A DNA stretch of 64,000 bases, taken from assembly GCA_035301545.1 (NCBI GenBank), contig DATGUA010000037.1, forward strand, positions 1 through 64,000. Reading direction: 5' to 3'. Position numbers and translations under genes: made by a program. This document shows, piece by piece, positions 25,638-34,264 of this stretch; position 1 is the stretch's first letter; every line of letters starts with the position of its first letter. Source of the stretch: DATGUA01 sp035301545 (GTDB taxonomy: Bacteria > Bacillota > Clostridia > Tissierellales > Tissierellaceae). The notes beneath the pieces were generated by a model. It worked only from the letters and a program-made list of their open reading frames with translations. It was not told the DNA's origin and ran no database searches.

Positions 25638-26270
25638 ATGGCAAAATATTATTATGCAGTTAAGAGAGGGAAAAATCCAGGAATATATTTAAATTGGAAT
25701 GAATGTGAGAAAGAAGTTAAAGGATTTAAAGGGGCTAAATACAAAAAATTCAAAAATAAAAAGGAAGCTTTAGATTTTATTAGTGGAGATGGTAATGTAT
25801 TGTCTGATGTAGAGATTGATAAGAATGATTTTGAACATAATATAAATGATCTAGAAGATAAGGAAATAGTAGCCTATGTAGATGGAAGTTTTCATTTAGA
25901 TACATTTACTTATAGTTATGGTGTAGTCTTGTTAACTAAGGATAATAAAGAAGTGACCAGTGGTAGAGAAGATAATAGAAAATTAGCAGAGATGAGAAAT
26001 GTAGCTGGAGAATTAAAAGGAGCTATGGTAGCTATGGAGATGGCTTTAGAAAAAAATATGGAAACTTTGTATCTTCATTATGATTACAAAGGTATTGAAG
26101 AATGGGCAAAGGGAAATTGGAAAACTAACAAAGAAGGCACAAAATTATATAAAAATTATTATGATTCAATTAAAGATGAGCTGAAGGTCATATTTATTAA
26201 AGTATTAGCTCATTCAGGTATTAAATATAATGAAGAGGTTGATAAATTAGCAAAAGAAGCTCTTTTTTAA
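25638..26270 (+). CDS. rnhA: Ribonuclease HI with N-terminal hybrid-binding domain
   Basis: The N-terminal 45 residues (YYYAVKRGKNPGIYLNWNECEKEV) are the RNase H1 hybrid-binding (caulimovirus viroplasmin-like) domain, which grips RNA:DNA duplexes. The catalytic domain follows from about residue 75, with acidic residues in AYVDGSFH, NVAGELKGA, LHYDYKG and the final EVDKLAKEAL. It removes RNA from RNA:DNA hybrids. Its last bases overlap those of the convergent dCMP deaminase gene, and a palindrome covers both stop codons. Predicted length is 210 residues. Confidence 0.92.
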   Translation: MAKYYYAVKRGKNPGIYLNWNECEKEVKGFKGAKYKKFKNKKEALDFISGDGNVLSDVEIDKNDFEHNINDLEDKEIVAYVDGSFHLDTFTYSYGVVLLTKDNKEVTSGREDNRKLAEMRNVAGELKGAMVAMEMALEKNMETLYLHYDYKGIEEWAKGNWKTNKEGTKLYKNYYDSIKDELKVIFIKVLAHSGIKYNEEVDKLAKEALF

Positions 26271-26280
26271 AAGAGCTTCT
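26255..26280. terminator. Bidirectional terminator overlapping two stop codons
   Basis: AGAAGCTCTTTT, a TT centre and its complement form a 12-bp palindrome that includes the ends of both rnhA and the dCMP deaminase gene. Confidence 0.75.
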
Positions 26281-26695
26281 TATATCCTACATTATTTCGG
26301 TCCAGTAATAATATAGCATAATCATCTATTCTATAATCATTTTTATAATATATTTGTTTTATACCTGCTTGGATTAAAGCTTTAGTACAATTTAAACAAG
26401 GGAAATGAGTAATATATGCAGTACAATTTTTTACAGATATACCTTCCTTTGCACAATAAAGTAAAGCATTAATTTCTGCATGGATAGTAGCAATACAATG
26501 ACCATCTCTCATAGTGTGACCTATATCATCACAATGTGGATTACCAGATACAGAACCATTATATCCACTAGAAACAATCCTATTGTCATCATTTACTATT
26601 AAACATCCTACAAAAGCTCGATTACATGTAGATCTACTAGCCACTAAATCTGTTATCTCCATAAAATATTCTTTCCAACTCTTCCTATTTGGCAT
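26267..26695 (-). CDS. comEB: dCMP deaminase (ComEB-like)
   Basis: The protein of 142 residues is a zinc-dependent cytidine/deoxycytidylate deaminase. The zinc site is HAEINA with the cysteine pair in FPCLNCTKAL, and the N-terminus RKSWKEYFMEITDLVASRST is characteristic of dCMP deaminases of the ComEB type. It turns dCMP into dUMP, the precursor for dTMP. The name comEB comes from a competence operon in B. subtilis, but no other com gene is present here. GGAGGAATCAT precedes the ATG. Confidence 0.93.
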   Translation of the reverse strand: MPNRKSWKEYFMEITDLVASRSTCNRAFVGCLIVNDDNRIVSSGYNGSVSGNPHCDDIGHTMRDGHCIATIHAEINALLYCAKEGISVKNCTAYITHFPCLNCTKALIQAGIKQIYYKNDYRIDDYAILLLDRNNVGYKKLF

Positions 26696-26749
26696 ATGAT
26701 TCCTCCATAATCTATATATAGTAAATCTATTATAACATAGATTATATTA

Positions 26750-27637
26750 CTATCTATTAAAACTACTTTTACTTGATATGTTTTTCATAGATATAAGGGT
26801 AGCATTTACTTCTGCTCCTAATACTATAATTATAGAACTGATATATAGCCAAATTAAAAGTATGATCAATCCGCCTATACTACCATATGTTTTTGTATAA
26901 TTATCAAAATTATTAATATAAAAGGAAAATAGTAAAGATGATACTGTCCATCCAATACTAACGAATAGACTTCCAGGAATAGTATCTTTATAATAAATAG
27001 TTACTCCTTTTTCAATAGATGGAGAGAATTTATATAATAAAGAAAACATTAGCATCATAAATCCTAAAGGAATTAATAATTTTAAAATTTGCCAAATTGC
27101 CCATGAAGGGATAGTGTAAGAGGCAAATATCTTATTGAAAATTACTTCTCCAAATACTAATATAGAAAGAGTAATCAATAATATGATAGATAAACCAAAG
27201 GTAAATATAATAGATAAGCCTCTTAGTTTCCAATAAGGCCTATCTTCCTCTAATTCTAAGGCGCGATTTATTGATTTTATAATAGCCATAATCCCTTTAG
27301 AAGATGACCAGATAGTACCAATAGCACCAATAGATAATAATGTTGTATTACTTGAATCTATAATTTCTTGTATTAAATTTAAAAGTAAATTTTGAAACTC
27401 TACTGGTAATGGAGATAAAAGCTCGTTTAAGGCTGTAGTGCTTGATAAAGGAGTAAAATTTAATAAGTTAAGAAAAAATAGAATAAATGGGAGAATAGAT
27501 AATATTAGATAATAAGTTAGTTGAGCACCTGTTTCGGATATCCTGTGGTTTTCACATCTATAAAATAATTTCTTTAGAAATATAAACCATTCTTGTTTTC
27601 CATATTTAGTTTCTAATAAATTTAAAATAGGGTCCAT
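26750..27637 (-). CDS. YihY/virulence factor BrkB family membrane protein
   Basis: The protein of 295 residues has six predicted membrane helices. The patterns ISETGAQLTYYLILSILPF near the N-terminus and YGSIGGLIILLIWLYISSIIIVLGAEVNA near the C-terminus are the signatures of the YihY/BrkB family. These proteins were once called RNase BN by mistake; their real role, perhaps transport, is unsettled. The ATG at 27637 lies 9 bases after AAGGA; a TTG at 27646 would sit on that site. Confidence 0.9.
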   Translation of the reverse strand: MDPILNLLETKYGKQEWFIFLKKLFYRCENHRISETGAQLTYYLILSILPFILFFLNLLNFTPLSSTTALNELLSPLPVEFQNLLLNLIQEIIDSSNTTLLSIGAIGTIWSSSKGIMAIIKSINRALELEEDRPYWKLRGLSIIFTFGLSIILLITLSILVFGEVIFNKIFASYTIPSWAIWQILKLLIPLGFMMLMFSLLYKFSPSIEKGVTIYYKDTIPGSLFVSIGWTVSSLLFSFYINNFDNYTKTYGSIGGLIILLIWLYISSIIIVLGAEVNATLISMKNISSKSSFNR

Positions 27638-27765
27638 AGTAATCAATCCTTTATTAATTAATATTAATTAATTACCCAAAAAAACTTATAATACGCATAG
27701 TAGCTTTTGTTGGGTTTATACGTATTTCTACTGGGTATAATTTATTAAAAGGAGATGAGAAACAT

Positions 27766-28221
27766 ATGATTAAAGATTTTAAAGAATTTGCAATGGAGGG
27801 AAATGTTGTAGATTTAGCAGTAGGTGTAGTAATAGGTGGTGCTTTTGGTAAGATAGTAACATCTTTAGTAGAAGATATTATAATGCCTTTAGTAGGATTG
27901 TTATTAGGTGGTCTAGATTTTAGCAATTATTTTATAACTTTAGATGGATCTAGTTATTCAACACTAGCTGAAGCAGAGGCGGCAGGGGCAGCAACTTTAA
28001 ATTATGGAGTATTTTTAGGTGCTGTAATAGATTTCCTAGTAATAGCATTTTCAATATTTATAGTAATTAGACAGATAAACAAATTAAGAAGAGATGATGA
28101 AGAAGAGGAAGTAACTGAAAAAGATTGTCCATACTGTCTGACTGAAATAGCTATAGATGCTAGAAGATGTCCAAATTGTACTTCAAATCTTGATGAAGAT
28201 AATAAAAAGGTTAAAGCATAA
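27766..28221 (+). CDS. mscL: Large-conductance mechanosensitive channel with zinc ribbon
   Basis: MscL opens on membrane stretch and releases solutes after sudden dilution. The N-terminus MIKDFKEFAMEGNVVDLAVGVVIGGAFGKIV is the classic amphipathic helix and first membrane helix; the second helix is about residues 85-108. The C-terminus adds CPYC and CPNC, 13 residues apart, a zinc ribbon not found in E. coli MscL. Length is 151 residues. The gene has AAAGGAGATGA upstream and is divergent from the YihY gene. Confidence 0.95.
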   Translation: MIKDFKEFAMEGNVVDLAVGVVIGGAFGKIVTSLVEDIIMPLVGLLLGGLDFSNYFITLDGSSYSTLAEAEAAGAATLNYGVFLGAVIDFLVIAFSIFIVIRQINKLRRDDEEEEVTEKDCPYCLTEIAIDARRCPNCTSNLDEDNKKVKA

Positions 28222-28242
28222 GATTTATAGAGGTGGATATTT

Positions 28243-29442
28243 ATGAAAGGTTTAGTATTAGAAGGGGGAGGCGCAAAAGGTTCTTATCATATAGGAGTAT
28301 ATAAAGCTATACTTGAAGAAGGGATTGAAATCAAAGGAATATCTGGTACATCTATAGGTGCATTAAATGGGGCTATGATAGTTCAAGAAGATTTTGATTT
28401 ATGTTATAAATTGTGGCATGATATATCTTATTCCATGATAATAAATGCAAGTGACGAAGAAGTTCATAATATTTTAAATATGAATTTAAGTAGAGAAGAT
28501 GTATTAGCAACAGTAGGTAAATTAAAAGAATTAATAAAAGATAGAGGTTTTGATATAAGTCCTTATAAGCACTTACTTGATACTTATATTGATGAAGAAA
28601 AGATTAGAAAATCTTCTATGGATTTTGGAATGGTAACAGTTAATTTGTCAGAGTTTAAACCAGAGCAATTATTTATAGAAGATATACCAAAAGGGAAACT
28701 TAAAGAATACCTTTTAGCTTCATCATATCTGCCCTTCTTTAAGATGGAAAGAATAGAAGGAAAATTATATTTAGACGGAGCATTTTATAATAATCTTCCT
28801 TTTAATTTATTAGTAAAAAAAGGATATGAGGATTTAATTTTAGTAAGAACCCATGCTCCAGGTTTGATTAGAAAGATAGACCTCGGTCATTTAAATACAA
28901 CGATTATTTCACCATCAGAAGATATAGGTAGATCTTATGTTTATGATGCAAGAAATGCGAGAAAAAATATTAAATTAGGATATTATGATGGGTTGAGAGC
29001 CTTTAGGAAATTATTAGGAAGAACTTATTATATAAAGAGTAAAGAAGAAGATTATTTTTCAAATTATTTATTATCTATAAAAAAAGATAAAATAAGGGAA
29101 ATTGGTGATATATTACACTTCCCAGTTATGCCTGAAAATAGATTACTATTTGAATATATTATTCCAAAACTAGCTACTATAATGGATTTAGATAAGGATT
29201 TTGATTATGGAGATTTTCTAATAGATTTATTAGAAAGAAAGGCTCTAAATGATGGTATAAATAGATTTAAAATATATTCATTTGATGAATTATTAGGATT
29301 GATTAAGACTGAGAAATCTACAGAATCTATAGATATAAATATAGGACCTTTAGAACGAATTATGGATAAGATAGATTTATCTACTATTTTTAATAAAGAA
29401 GAAATAATACTAAGGATTGCAGATATAATATTTTGTAAATAA
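28243..29442 (+). CDS. Patatin-like phospholipase
   Basis: The N-terminal MKGLVLEGGGAKGSYHIGVYKAI provides the oxyanion-hole glycines, GTSIG holds the nucleophilic Ser, and LYLDGAFYNNLP carries the catalytic Asp in the DGA motif. This is a Ser-Asp dyad lipase of the patatin family. The C-terminal 170 residues, rich in Lys, Asp and Ile, have no clear domain. The natural lipid substrate is unknown. It follows mscL after 21 bases and is followed closely by the Nudix gene. Predicted length is 399 residues. Confidence 0.9.
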   Translation: MKGLVLEGGGAKGSYHIGVYKAILEEGIEIKGISGTSIGALNGAMIVQEDFDLCYKLWHDISYSMIINASDEEVHNILNMNLSREDVLATVGKLKELIKDRGFDISPYKHLLDTYIDEEKIRKSSMDFGMVTVNLSEFKPEQLFIEDIPKGKLKEYLLASSYLPFFKMERIEGKLYLDGAFYNNLPFNLLVKKGYEDLILVRTHAPGLIRKIDLGHLNTTIISPSEDIGRSYVYDARNARKNIKLGYYDGLRAFRKLLGRTYYIKSKEEDYFSNYLLSIKKDKIREIGDILHFPVMPENRLLFEYIIPKLATIMDLDKDFDYGDFLIDLLERKALNDGINRFKIYSFDELLGLIKTEKSTESIDINIGPLERIMDKIDLSTIFNKEEIILRIADIIFCK

Positions 29443-29465
29443 TATAAATTAATCGGAGGTAAGAA

Positions 29466-30086
29466 TTGTTAAATATAAATAGTATAGTAGAAAGATTAAA
29501 AAATAGAGAACCAGAGTCTATGGAGGAAATAAATCATTGTGCAATATTAATTCCTTTAGTAAAGATTGATGGAGAATGGGAGATAATCTTTGAATTAAGA
29601 TCTAAAAATATGAGTACCCAGCCTGGTGAAGTATCATTTCCAGGTGGTAAGATGGAAACAAATGAATCATATAAGGAAACAGCTGTTAGAGAAACTGTAG
29701 AAGAATTAAATATACCTAAAGAAAGTATTGATATATTAGGAGAATTAGATTATCTTAGATCTTATACTAATTTAGAGATACATTGTTTTTTAGGAACAAT
29801 TAGTGGAATAAGTGTGGACAATATAAGCCCAAATCCAGGAGAAGTAGACCATATATTCACAGTTCCCTTAAAATATTTTTTGGAAACAGAACCAGAAGGA
29901 TATTATATGGATGTTGAAAACACTTATAATGCTGAGTTTCCTTATAATTTAATTCCAGGTGGAAAAGATTATAAATTTAGGAAATTAAGACGTACTATTT
30001 ACTTTTATCAATATAATGATTATGTTATTTGGGGTTATACTGCAACTATGATTAAACATCTTATAGAAATAATAAAGGACCTATAA
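29466..30086 (+). CDS. Nudix hydrolase, CoA pyrophosphatase-like
   Basis: The Nudix box is complete: GGKMETNESYKETAVRETVEEL. Just before it, LRSKNMSTQPGEVSFPGG fits the extra motif of CoA diphosphatases (NudL/PCD1 group), which cut CoA into phosphopantetheine and 3',5'-ADP. The start is TTG, 6 bases after CGGAGGT. Length is 206 residues. A hairpin with the stop codon in its loop ends the mscL-patatin-Nudix group. Confidence 0.88.
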   Translation: MLNINSIVERLKNREPESMEEINHCAILIPLVKIDGEWEIIFELRSKNMSTQPGEVSFPGGKMETNESYKETAVRETVEELNIPKESIDILGELDYLRSYTNLEIHCFLGTISGISVDNISPNPGEVDHIFTVPLKYFLETEPEGYYMDVENTYNAEFPYNLIPGGKDYKFRKLRRTIYFYQYNDYVIWGYTATMIKHLIEIIKDL

Positions 30087-30098
30087 TAGGTCCCTTTA
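30077..30098. terminator. Terminator between Nudix and CAP-protein genes
   Basis: GGACCTA and TAGGTCC form a stem around TAA, with AAA before and CTTT after; it covers the Nudix stop codon and lies between convergent genes. Confidence 0.7.
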
Positions 30099-30107
30099 TT
30101 AATGTTT

Positions 30108-30728
30108 TTAATCAGTAAAAATTTGTGTCCAATAAATTGTTCCATTTCCATCAGTATATGTTCCTATACCTATGGTATTGAAACTTGAATTTAGTATGTT
30201 ATCCCTATGACCTTGAGAATTCATCCATCCTTTGACTACAGATTCAGCATTTTGATAACCTTGAGCAATATTTTCCCCTGCAGTTTTATAACTAATATTA
30301 AAAGAGCTTAACATATCAAAAGCACTGCCATATGTAGGCGATGTGTGACTAAAATAGTTATTAACAGCCATATCCTTTGATTTTTCTCTAGCAACTTGGA
30401 CCAACTGGGAACTTGAAGTAAAAGCTGGTAATCCTGCCTTTGATCTTTCGATATTGATTAATCTAAGTACTTCTTGTTCAATTTGGTTTGACTCAGAAAC
30501 ATTAGGTGTACTAGGAGTTTCTGATTCGTTTTTATCACCTGGTTTATTTGGTTCTACTGGTCTGTTGTATGTTGGTCTTCTATGGTGATGACTAGTCATC
30601 TGCCAATTAAAATTATAGTTTTTAAAACTAGGTTTATATCTAAAGTTAGATGCCTGACCCATAGTTGATGTTAATAATATAGTCCCTAATGTAATTGTAG
30701 TGATAAATATTTTTTTACCTTTAAACAT
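30108..30728 (-). CDS. Secreted CAP-domain (SCP/YkwD-like) protein
   Basis: A signal peptide (MFKGKKIFITTITLGTILL, cleavage near GQAS) is followed by a proline- and asparagine-rich linker and a CAP domain from about residue 85. The domain shows the YkwD/SCP motifs: LRLINIERSKAGL, YFSHTSP, AGENIAQG, MNSQGHRDNIL and IYWTQIF. Such proteins occur on spores and cell surfaces of Firmicutes; no enzymatic reaction is settled. It has AAGGAGGGTTA before the ATG. Predicted length is 206 residues. Confidence 0.9.
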   Translation of the reverse strand: MFKGKKIFITTITLGTILLTSTMGQASNFRYKPSFKNYNFNWQMTSHHHRRPTYNRPVEPNKPGDKNESETPSTPNVSESNQIEQEVLRLINIERSKAGLPAFTSSSQLVQVAREKSKDMAVNNYFSHTSPTYGSAFDMLSSFNISYKTAGENIAQGYQNAESVVKGWMNSQGHRDNILNSSFNTIGIGTYTDGNGTIYWTQIFTD

Positions 30729-30872
30729 AATTAACCCTCCTTAAAATTTAAAGTTACAATTGTAACTATTTTGTAACTTTTTTATAGTATAGCATGAAAT
30801 ACATAATAGTTTAAGGACCAAGTAATACCATTTATGTATTTATTTAGATATGGTGGTATAAGTATAAATAAA

Positions 30873-30904
30873 AATAAGACCTACTTCTAGATGTAGGCCT
30901 TATT
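30873..30904 (-). terminator. Terminator of tyrS
   Basis: AATAAGACCTAC and GTAGGCCTTATT form a stem with a TTCTAGAT loop just after the tyrS stop; on the minus strand it is followed by a T-rich run. Confidence 0.85.
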
Positions 30905-30914
30905 CCTTATAAAT

Positions 30915-32138
30915 TTATATTTTAATTTGATGATAGATTTTTTTCCCTTTTCTTAAGAGTAGTTTACCATCTGTAAAATCTTCTAATGTTATTATATCTC
31001 TAAAATCCTTTACTTTTACATCATCAATTCTAATTCCACCTTGCTGAATAAGTCTCCTACCTTCACCATTAGATTTAATAAGATCTGCTTTTCTTAGTAA
31101 GTCTATTATCCAAAGACCTTCTTTAAATTGAGATTTATCCATTTGAGTAAATGGTATAGAACCTTCATCTTGATCGCCTGTAAATAAGGATTTAGCAGCT
31201 TGTTGAGATTTTTCAGCTTCTTCTTCTCCATGTATTAATCGTGTAACTTCATATGCTAGGACTTCCTTAGCTTTATTAATTTCAGAGCCTTCTAATCTGC
31301 CTAATTCTTTAACCTTATTCATAGGTAGGAAGGTTAGTAGACTTAAGAATTTTTCTACATCATTATCATCTACGTTTCTCATATATTGATATAATTCATA
31401 AGGGGAAGTCTTCTCAGAATCTAACCATATGGTACCAGATTGTGTTTTACCCATTTTAGTACCTGCTGCAGTAGTTAATAGATTAAATGTCATAGCATAT
31501 ACCTTATCATTTTCTACCTTTCTAATTAAGTCATAACCTCCAAGAATATTAGACCATTGATCACTACCACCTAATTGTAATTTACAATTATGGTCTCTAT
31601 ATAATCTTAAAAAGTCATAAGATTGCATTAGAAGATAAGAAAATTCAAAGAAGGTTAAACCTTGATCTAATCTATTTTTATAAGAATCTAAGCTTAACAT
31701 TTGGTTAACAGAAAAATGTACACCAGTTTCCCTCATAAAATCTAAAAAATTTAAATTTTGTAACCAGTCTCTGTTATTGATCATAAGAGCTTTATCTTCC
31801 TCAAAGTTTAAAAATCGGCTTAATTGTTTTTTAAACTGAGAAGCATTATAATCTATCATTTCCTTAGTCATTATTTTTCTCATATCATTTCTTTCTGATG
31901 GGTCCCCTATCATAGTAGTCCCACCACCTAATAAGGCTATTGGTCTATGGCCTGCTTTTTGCATATGCATCATAACCATGATTTGTAAGAAATGGCCAAG
32001 AGTTAAACTATCTGCAGTAGCATCAAATCCAATATAAAATGTTACAGATTCTTTACCTAACAATTCTCTTAATTCATCTTCAAAAGTTACTTGATCTATA
32101 TAGCCTCTTTCAGATAATATATCAAATACGTTATCCAT
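30915..32138 (-). CDS. tyrS: Tyrosyl-tRNA synthetase
   Basis: TyrRS charges tRNA-Tyr. The class I features are visible: the HIGH-type motif LTLGHFLQ, the tyrosine pocket, and the KMSKS-type loop as KMGKTQ, which is normal in this family. A C-terminal S4 RNA-binding domain starts near residue 345 (GLWIIDLLRKADLI, then GRRLIQQGGIRIDD). The ATG at 32138 follows GGAGG; an upstream in-frame start at 32171 lies in the leader. Length is 407 residues. The gene is preceded by a T-box leader and has its own terminator. Confidence 0.96.
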   Translation of the reverse strand: MDNVFDILSERGYIDQVTFEDELRELLGKESVTFYIGFDATADSLTLGHFLQIMVMMHMQKAGHRPIALLGGGTTMIGDPSERNDMRKIMTKEMIDYNASQFKKQLSRFLNFEEDKALMINNRDWLQNLNFLDFMRETGVHFSVNQMLSLDSYKNRLDQGLTFFEFSYLLMQSYDFLRLYRDHNCKLQLGGSDQWSNILGGYDLIRKVENDKVYAMTFNLLTTAAGTKMGKTQSGTIWLDSEKTSPYELYQYMRNVDDNDVEKFLSLLTFLPMNKVKELGRLEGSEINKAKEVLAYEVTRLIHGEEEAEKSQQAAKSLFTGDQDEGSIPFTQMDKSQFKEGLWIIDLLRKADLIKSNGEGRRLIQQGGIRIDDVKVKDFRDIITLEDFTDGKLLLRKGKKIYHQIKI

Positions 32139-32172
32139 AATATACCTCCATTTATATTTTAAAATTTTCAAT

Positions 32173-32416
32173 AAAAAAAGATATCTTCATCCTAAAATTG
32201 AAAAGGACGAGAGATATCCCGTGGTACCACCTTAATTTACTATAAAAGCCTTAAACTCTATAACGAGAGTAACCGTAATAATATCTATTAGACTCTAGAT
32301 ATGTAATTCACTTAATTTTGAAGTTATAGTTTCTCATCAAACAACTATTTTCTGTATTTAACTAAACTAAGCTACTATTATCCTTCATAGTCATATATTA
32401 ATTTTAATTTACATTA
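32173..32416 (-). promoter_or_regulatory. T-box leader of tyrS
   Basis: Read on the minus strand, the leader contains the T-box core AAGGTGGTACCACG (about 32232-32219), followed by a terminator whose arms GATATCTCTCGTCC and GGATGAAGATATC (32218-32179) end in seven T. Uncharged tRNA-Tyr would stabilise the antiterminator and raise tyrS expression. The stem I region lies between about 32400 and 32300. I could not place the specifier codon firmly; a UAU lies beside the closing CUUC. Confidence 0.92.
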
Positions 32417-32445
32417 ATATTAATATATTATAGGAGTATTGTCAA
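32417..32445 (-). promoter_or_regulatory. Promoter of the tyrS T-box leader
   Basis: On the minus strand TTGACA (32445-32440) and TAATAT (32422-32417) are spaced by 17 bases, immediately upstream of the leader. Confidence 0.75.
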
Positions 32446-32540
32446 GGCTAACGGGAAAGTTAGTTCTTTTAGTCGAAGATTAGTATATAAGCTTAATTTA
32501 AGGTATAATAAATAGAGATATATGTAAGGAGTGAGGCTAT

Positions 32541-33677
32541 ATGGGAGAATTAGAATTAATAGCTACAACTAGTTTCGGATTAGAAGCAGTAGCTAGAAGA
32601 GAACTATCAGATTTAGGATATAAAGATGTAATAGTAGATAATGGAAAGGTAACATTCAAAGGTACTGAAAAAGATATACCTAGAGCAAATTTATGGATTA
32701 GAACTGCAGATAGAATTTTATTAAAATTAGGTGAATTTAAAGCTTTAAGTTTCGAAGAATTATTTGAAAAGACTAAAGAACTACCGTGGGATGAATGGAT
32801 TCCAGAAGACGGAAATTTCGTAGTTGAAGGTAAAAGTATAAATTCAAAGTTATATAGTATCTCAGATTGTCAAAGAATAGTTGAAAAGGCTGTAGTAGAA
32901 AAATTAAGAACAAAATACGATGTAAGTTGGTTTCAAAAAACCGGCGCCAAATACACTATAGAAGTTGCTTTATTAAAAGATATAGTTACACTAACCATAG
33001 ATACATCTGGGGAAGGACTTCATAAGAGAGGATATAGAGACAGGGCAGGAGATGCTCCTATAAAAGAAACATTAGCAGCAGCTATGATTCTTTTAAGTTA
33101 TTGGAATAAAGATAGAGTACTTTTAGATCCATTTTGTGGTTCAGGAACTATTCCTATAGAAGCAGCAATGATAGGGAGGAATATAGCACCAGGTCTAGAT
33201 AGAAAATTTGCTTCTGAAGAATGGGAAAGAGTAAAAAAAGAATATTGGGCAGAGGCTAAGAAGGAAGCATTTCAGGCTATAGATTATAAGAGTAAACTTC
33301 ACATATTAGGATGTGATACTGATAGACGATCAATATTGAGAGCTAGGGACAATGCTGCAAATCTGGGATTAGATGAAGATATATCATTCTTTATAAAAGA
33401 TATGAGGGATGTAGATTTACATGAAGATTATGGAGTTGTAATTACTAACCCTCCTTATGGAGAAAGAATAGGTGAAAGGAAAGAGGTTTATCAATTATAT
33501 AAAGACTTTGGAGAAAAGTTTATAAAGCTTGAAACTTGGTCGATCTATCTTATAACATCTGAAGAAGAATTTGAAAAACTTTACGGAAAACCTGCAAATA
33601 GAAGGAGAAAGTTGTATAATGGAAGAATAAAGGTAGATTATTACCAATTTTATGGACCAAGACCACCAAGGAAATAA
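32541..33677 (+). CDS. THUMP-domain rRNA guanine-N2 methyltransferase (RlmL N-terminal/YpsC-like)
   Basis: The N-terminal half (MGELELIATTSFGLEAVARREL, THUMP domain to about residue 155) binds RNA, and the C-terminal Rossmann fold methylates using S-adenosylmethionine. Motifs are LLDPFCGSGTIPIEAA and the catalytic NPPYGER. This arrangement is that of the single-domain relatives of RlmL, which make m2G in 23S rRNA. The length of 378 residues agrees. AAGGAGTGAG lies before the ATG. It is followed after 17 bases by the cobalamin adenosyltransferase gene. Confidence 0.9.
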   Translation: MGELELIATTSFGLEAVARRELSDLGYKDVIVDNGKVTFKGTEKDIPRANLWIRTADRILLKLGEFKALSFEELFEKTKELPWDEWIPEDGNFVVEGKSINSKLYSISDCQRIVEKAVVEKLRTKYDVSWFQKTGAKYTIEVALLKDIVTLTIDTSGEGLHKRGYRDRAGDAPIKETLAAAMILLSYWNKDRVLLDPFCGSGTIPIEAAMIGRNIAPGLDRKFASEEWERVKKEYWAEAKKEAFQAIDYKSKLHILGCDTDRRSILRARDNAANLGLDEDISFFIKDMRDVDLHEDYGVVITNPPYGERIGERKEVYQLYKDFGEKFIKLETWSIYLITSEEEFEKLYGKPANRRRKLYNGRIKVDYYQFYGPRPPRK

Positions 33678-33694
33678 ATAAGGAGGAAACATAA

Positions 33695-34219
33695 ATGAAA
33701 ATTTATACAAAGACAGGTGATAAAGGAAAGACTTCTTTATTTGACGATATTAGAGTAACTAAAGATGATATAAGAGTCGAAAGTTATGGTACTATAGATG
33801 AATTAGGTTCTTGGATAGGATTAGCTAAAAACTATGTAGAGGACAAAGATATCTATAACACTTTAGAATTTATTCAAAATAAATTGTTTACTGTAGGGAA
33901 TAATTTAGCTACAGAAGATTTAGACAAAGTAGAGCATTATATGACTGAAGATGACATTAATAAATTAGAAAAGATAATTGATTATTATATGGATCAACTT
34001 AATGAACCTACTGGATTTATTGTACCAGGTTCAAATAAAAAATCTGCTTATCTACATGTAGCTAGAACTGTATGTAGAAGAGCAGAAAGAAGAATAATAT
34101 CTTTGTCAGGAATTGGACAAGTTGACGATTTAGTGATAAAATATGTTAATAGGTTATCAGATACATTATATGCTATAGGGCGATATTTAGAAGAAGAAGA
34201 AGTAGATGTAGAGTATTAA
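33695..34219 (+). CDS. Cob(I)alamin adenosyltransferase, PduO type
   Basis: The N-terminus MKIYTKTGDKGKTSLF is the ATP-binding signature of the PduO/MMAB family, and the ARTVCRRAERR helix near residue 130 is the second conserved part. The enzyme transfers the adenosyl group of ATP to cobalamin, giving coenzyme B12 for mutases, ammonia lyases or diol dehydratases; no such B12 enzyme lies in the window. Length is 174 residues. AAGGAGGAAA precedes the ATG. Confidence 0.94.
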   Translation: MKIYTKTGDKGKTSLFDDIRVTKDDIRVESYGTIDELGSWIGLAKNYVEDKDIYNTLEFIQNKLFTVGNNLATEDLDKVEHYMTEDDINKLEKIIDYYMDQLNEPTGFIVPGSNKKSAYLHVARTVCRRAERRIISLSGIGQVDDLVIKYVNRLSDTLYAIGRYLEEEEVDVEY

Positions 34220-34264
34220 TTAATATTCTACATTATTAGCCAAATACTTTAAATAGGTGATTAT

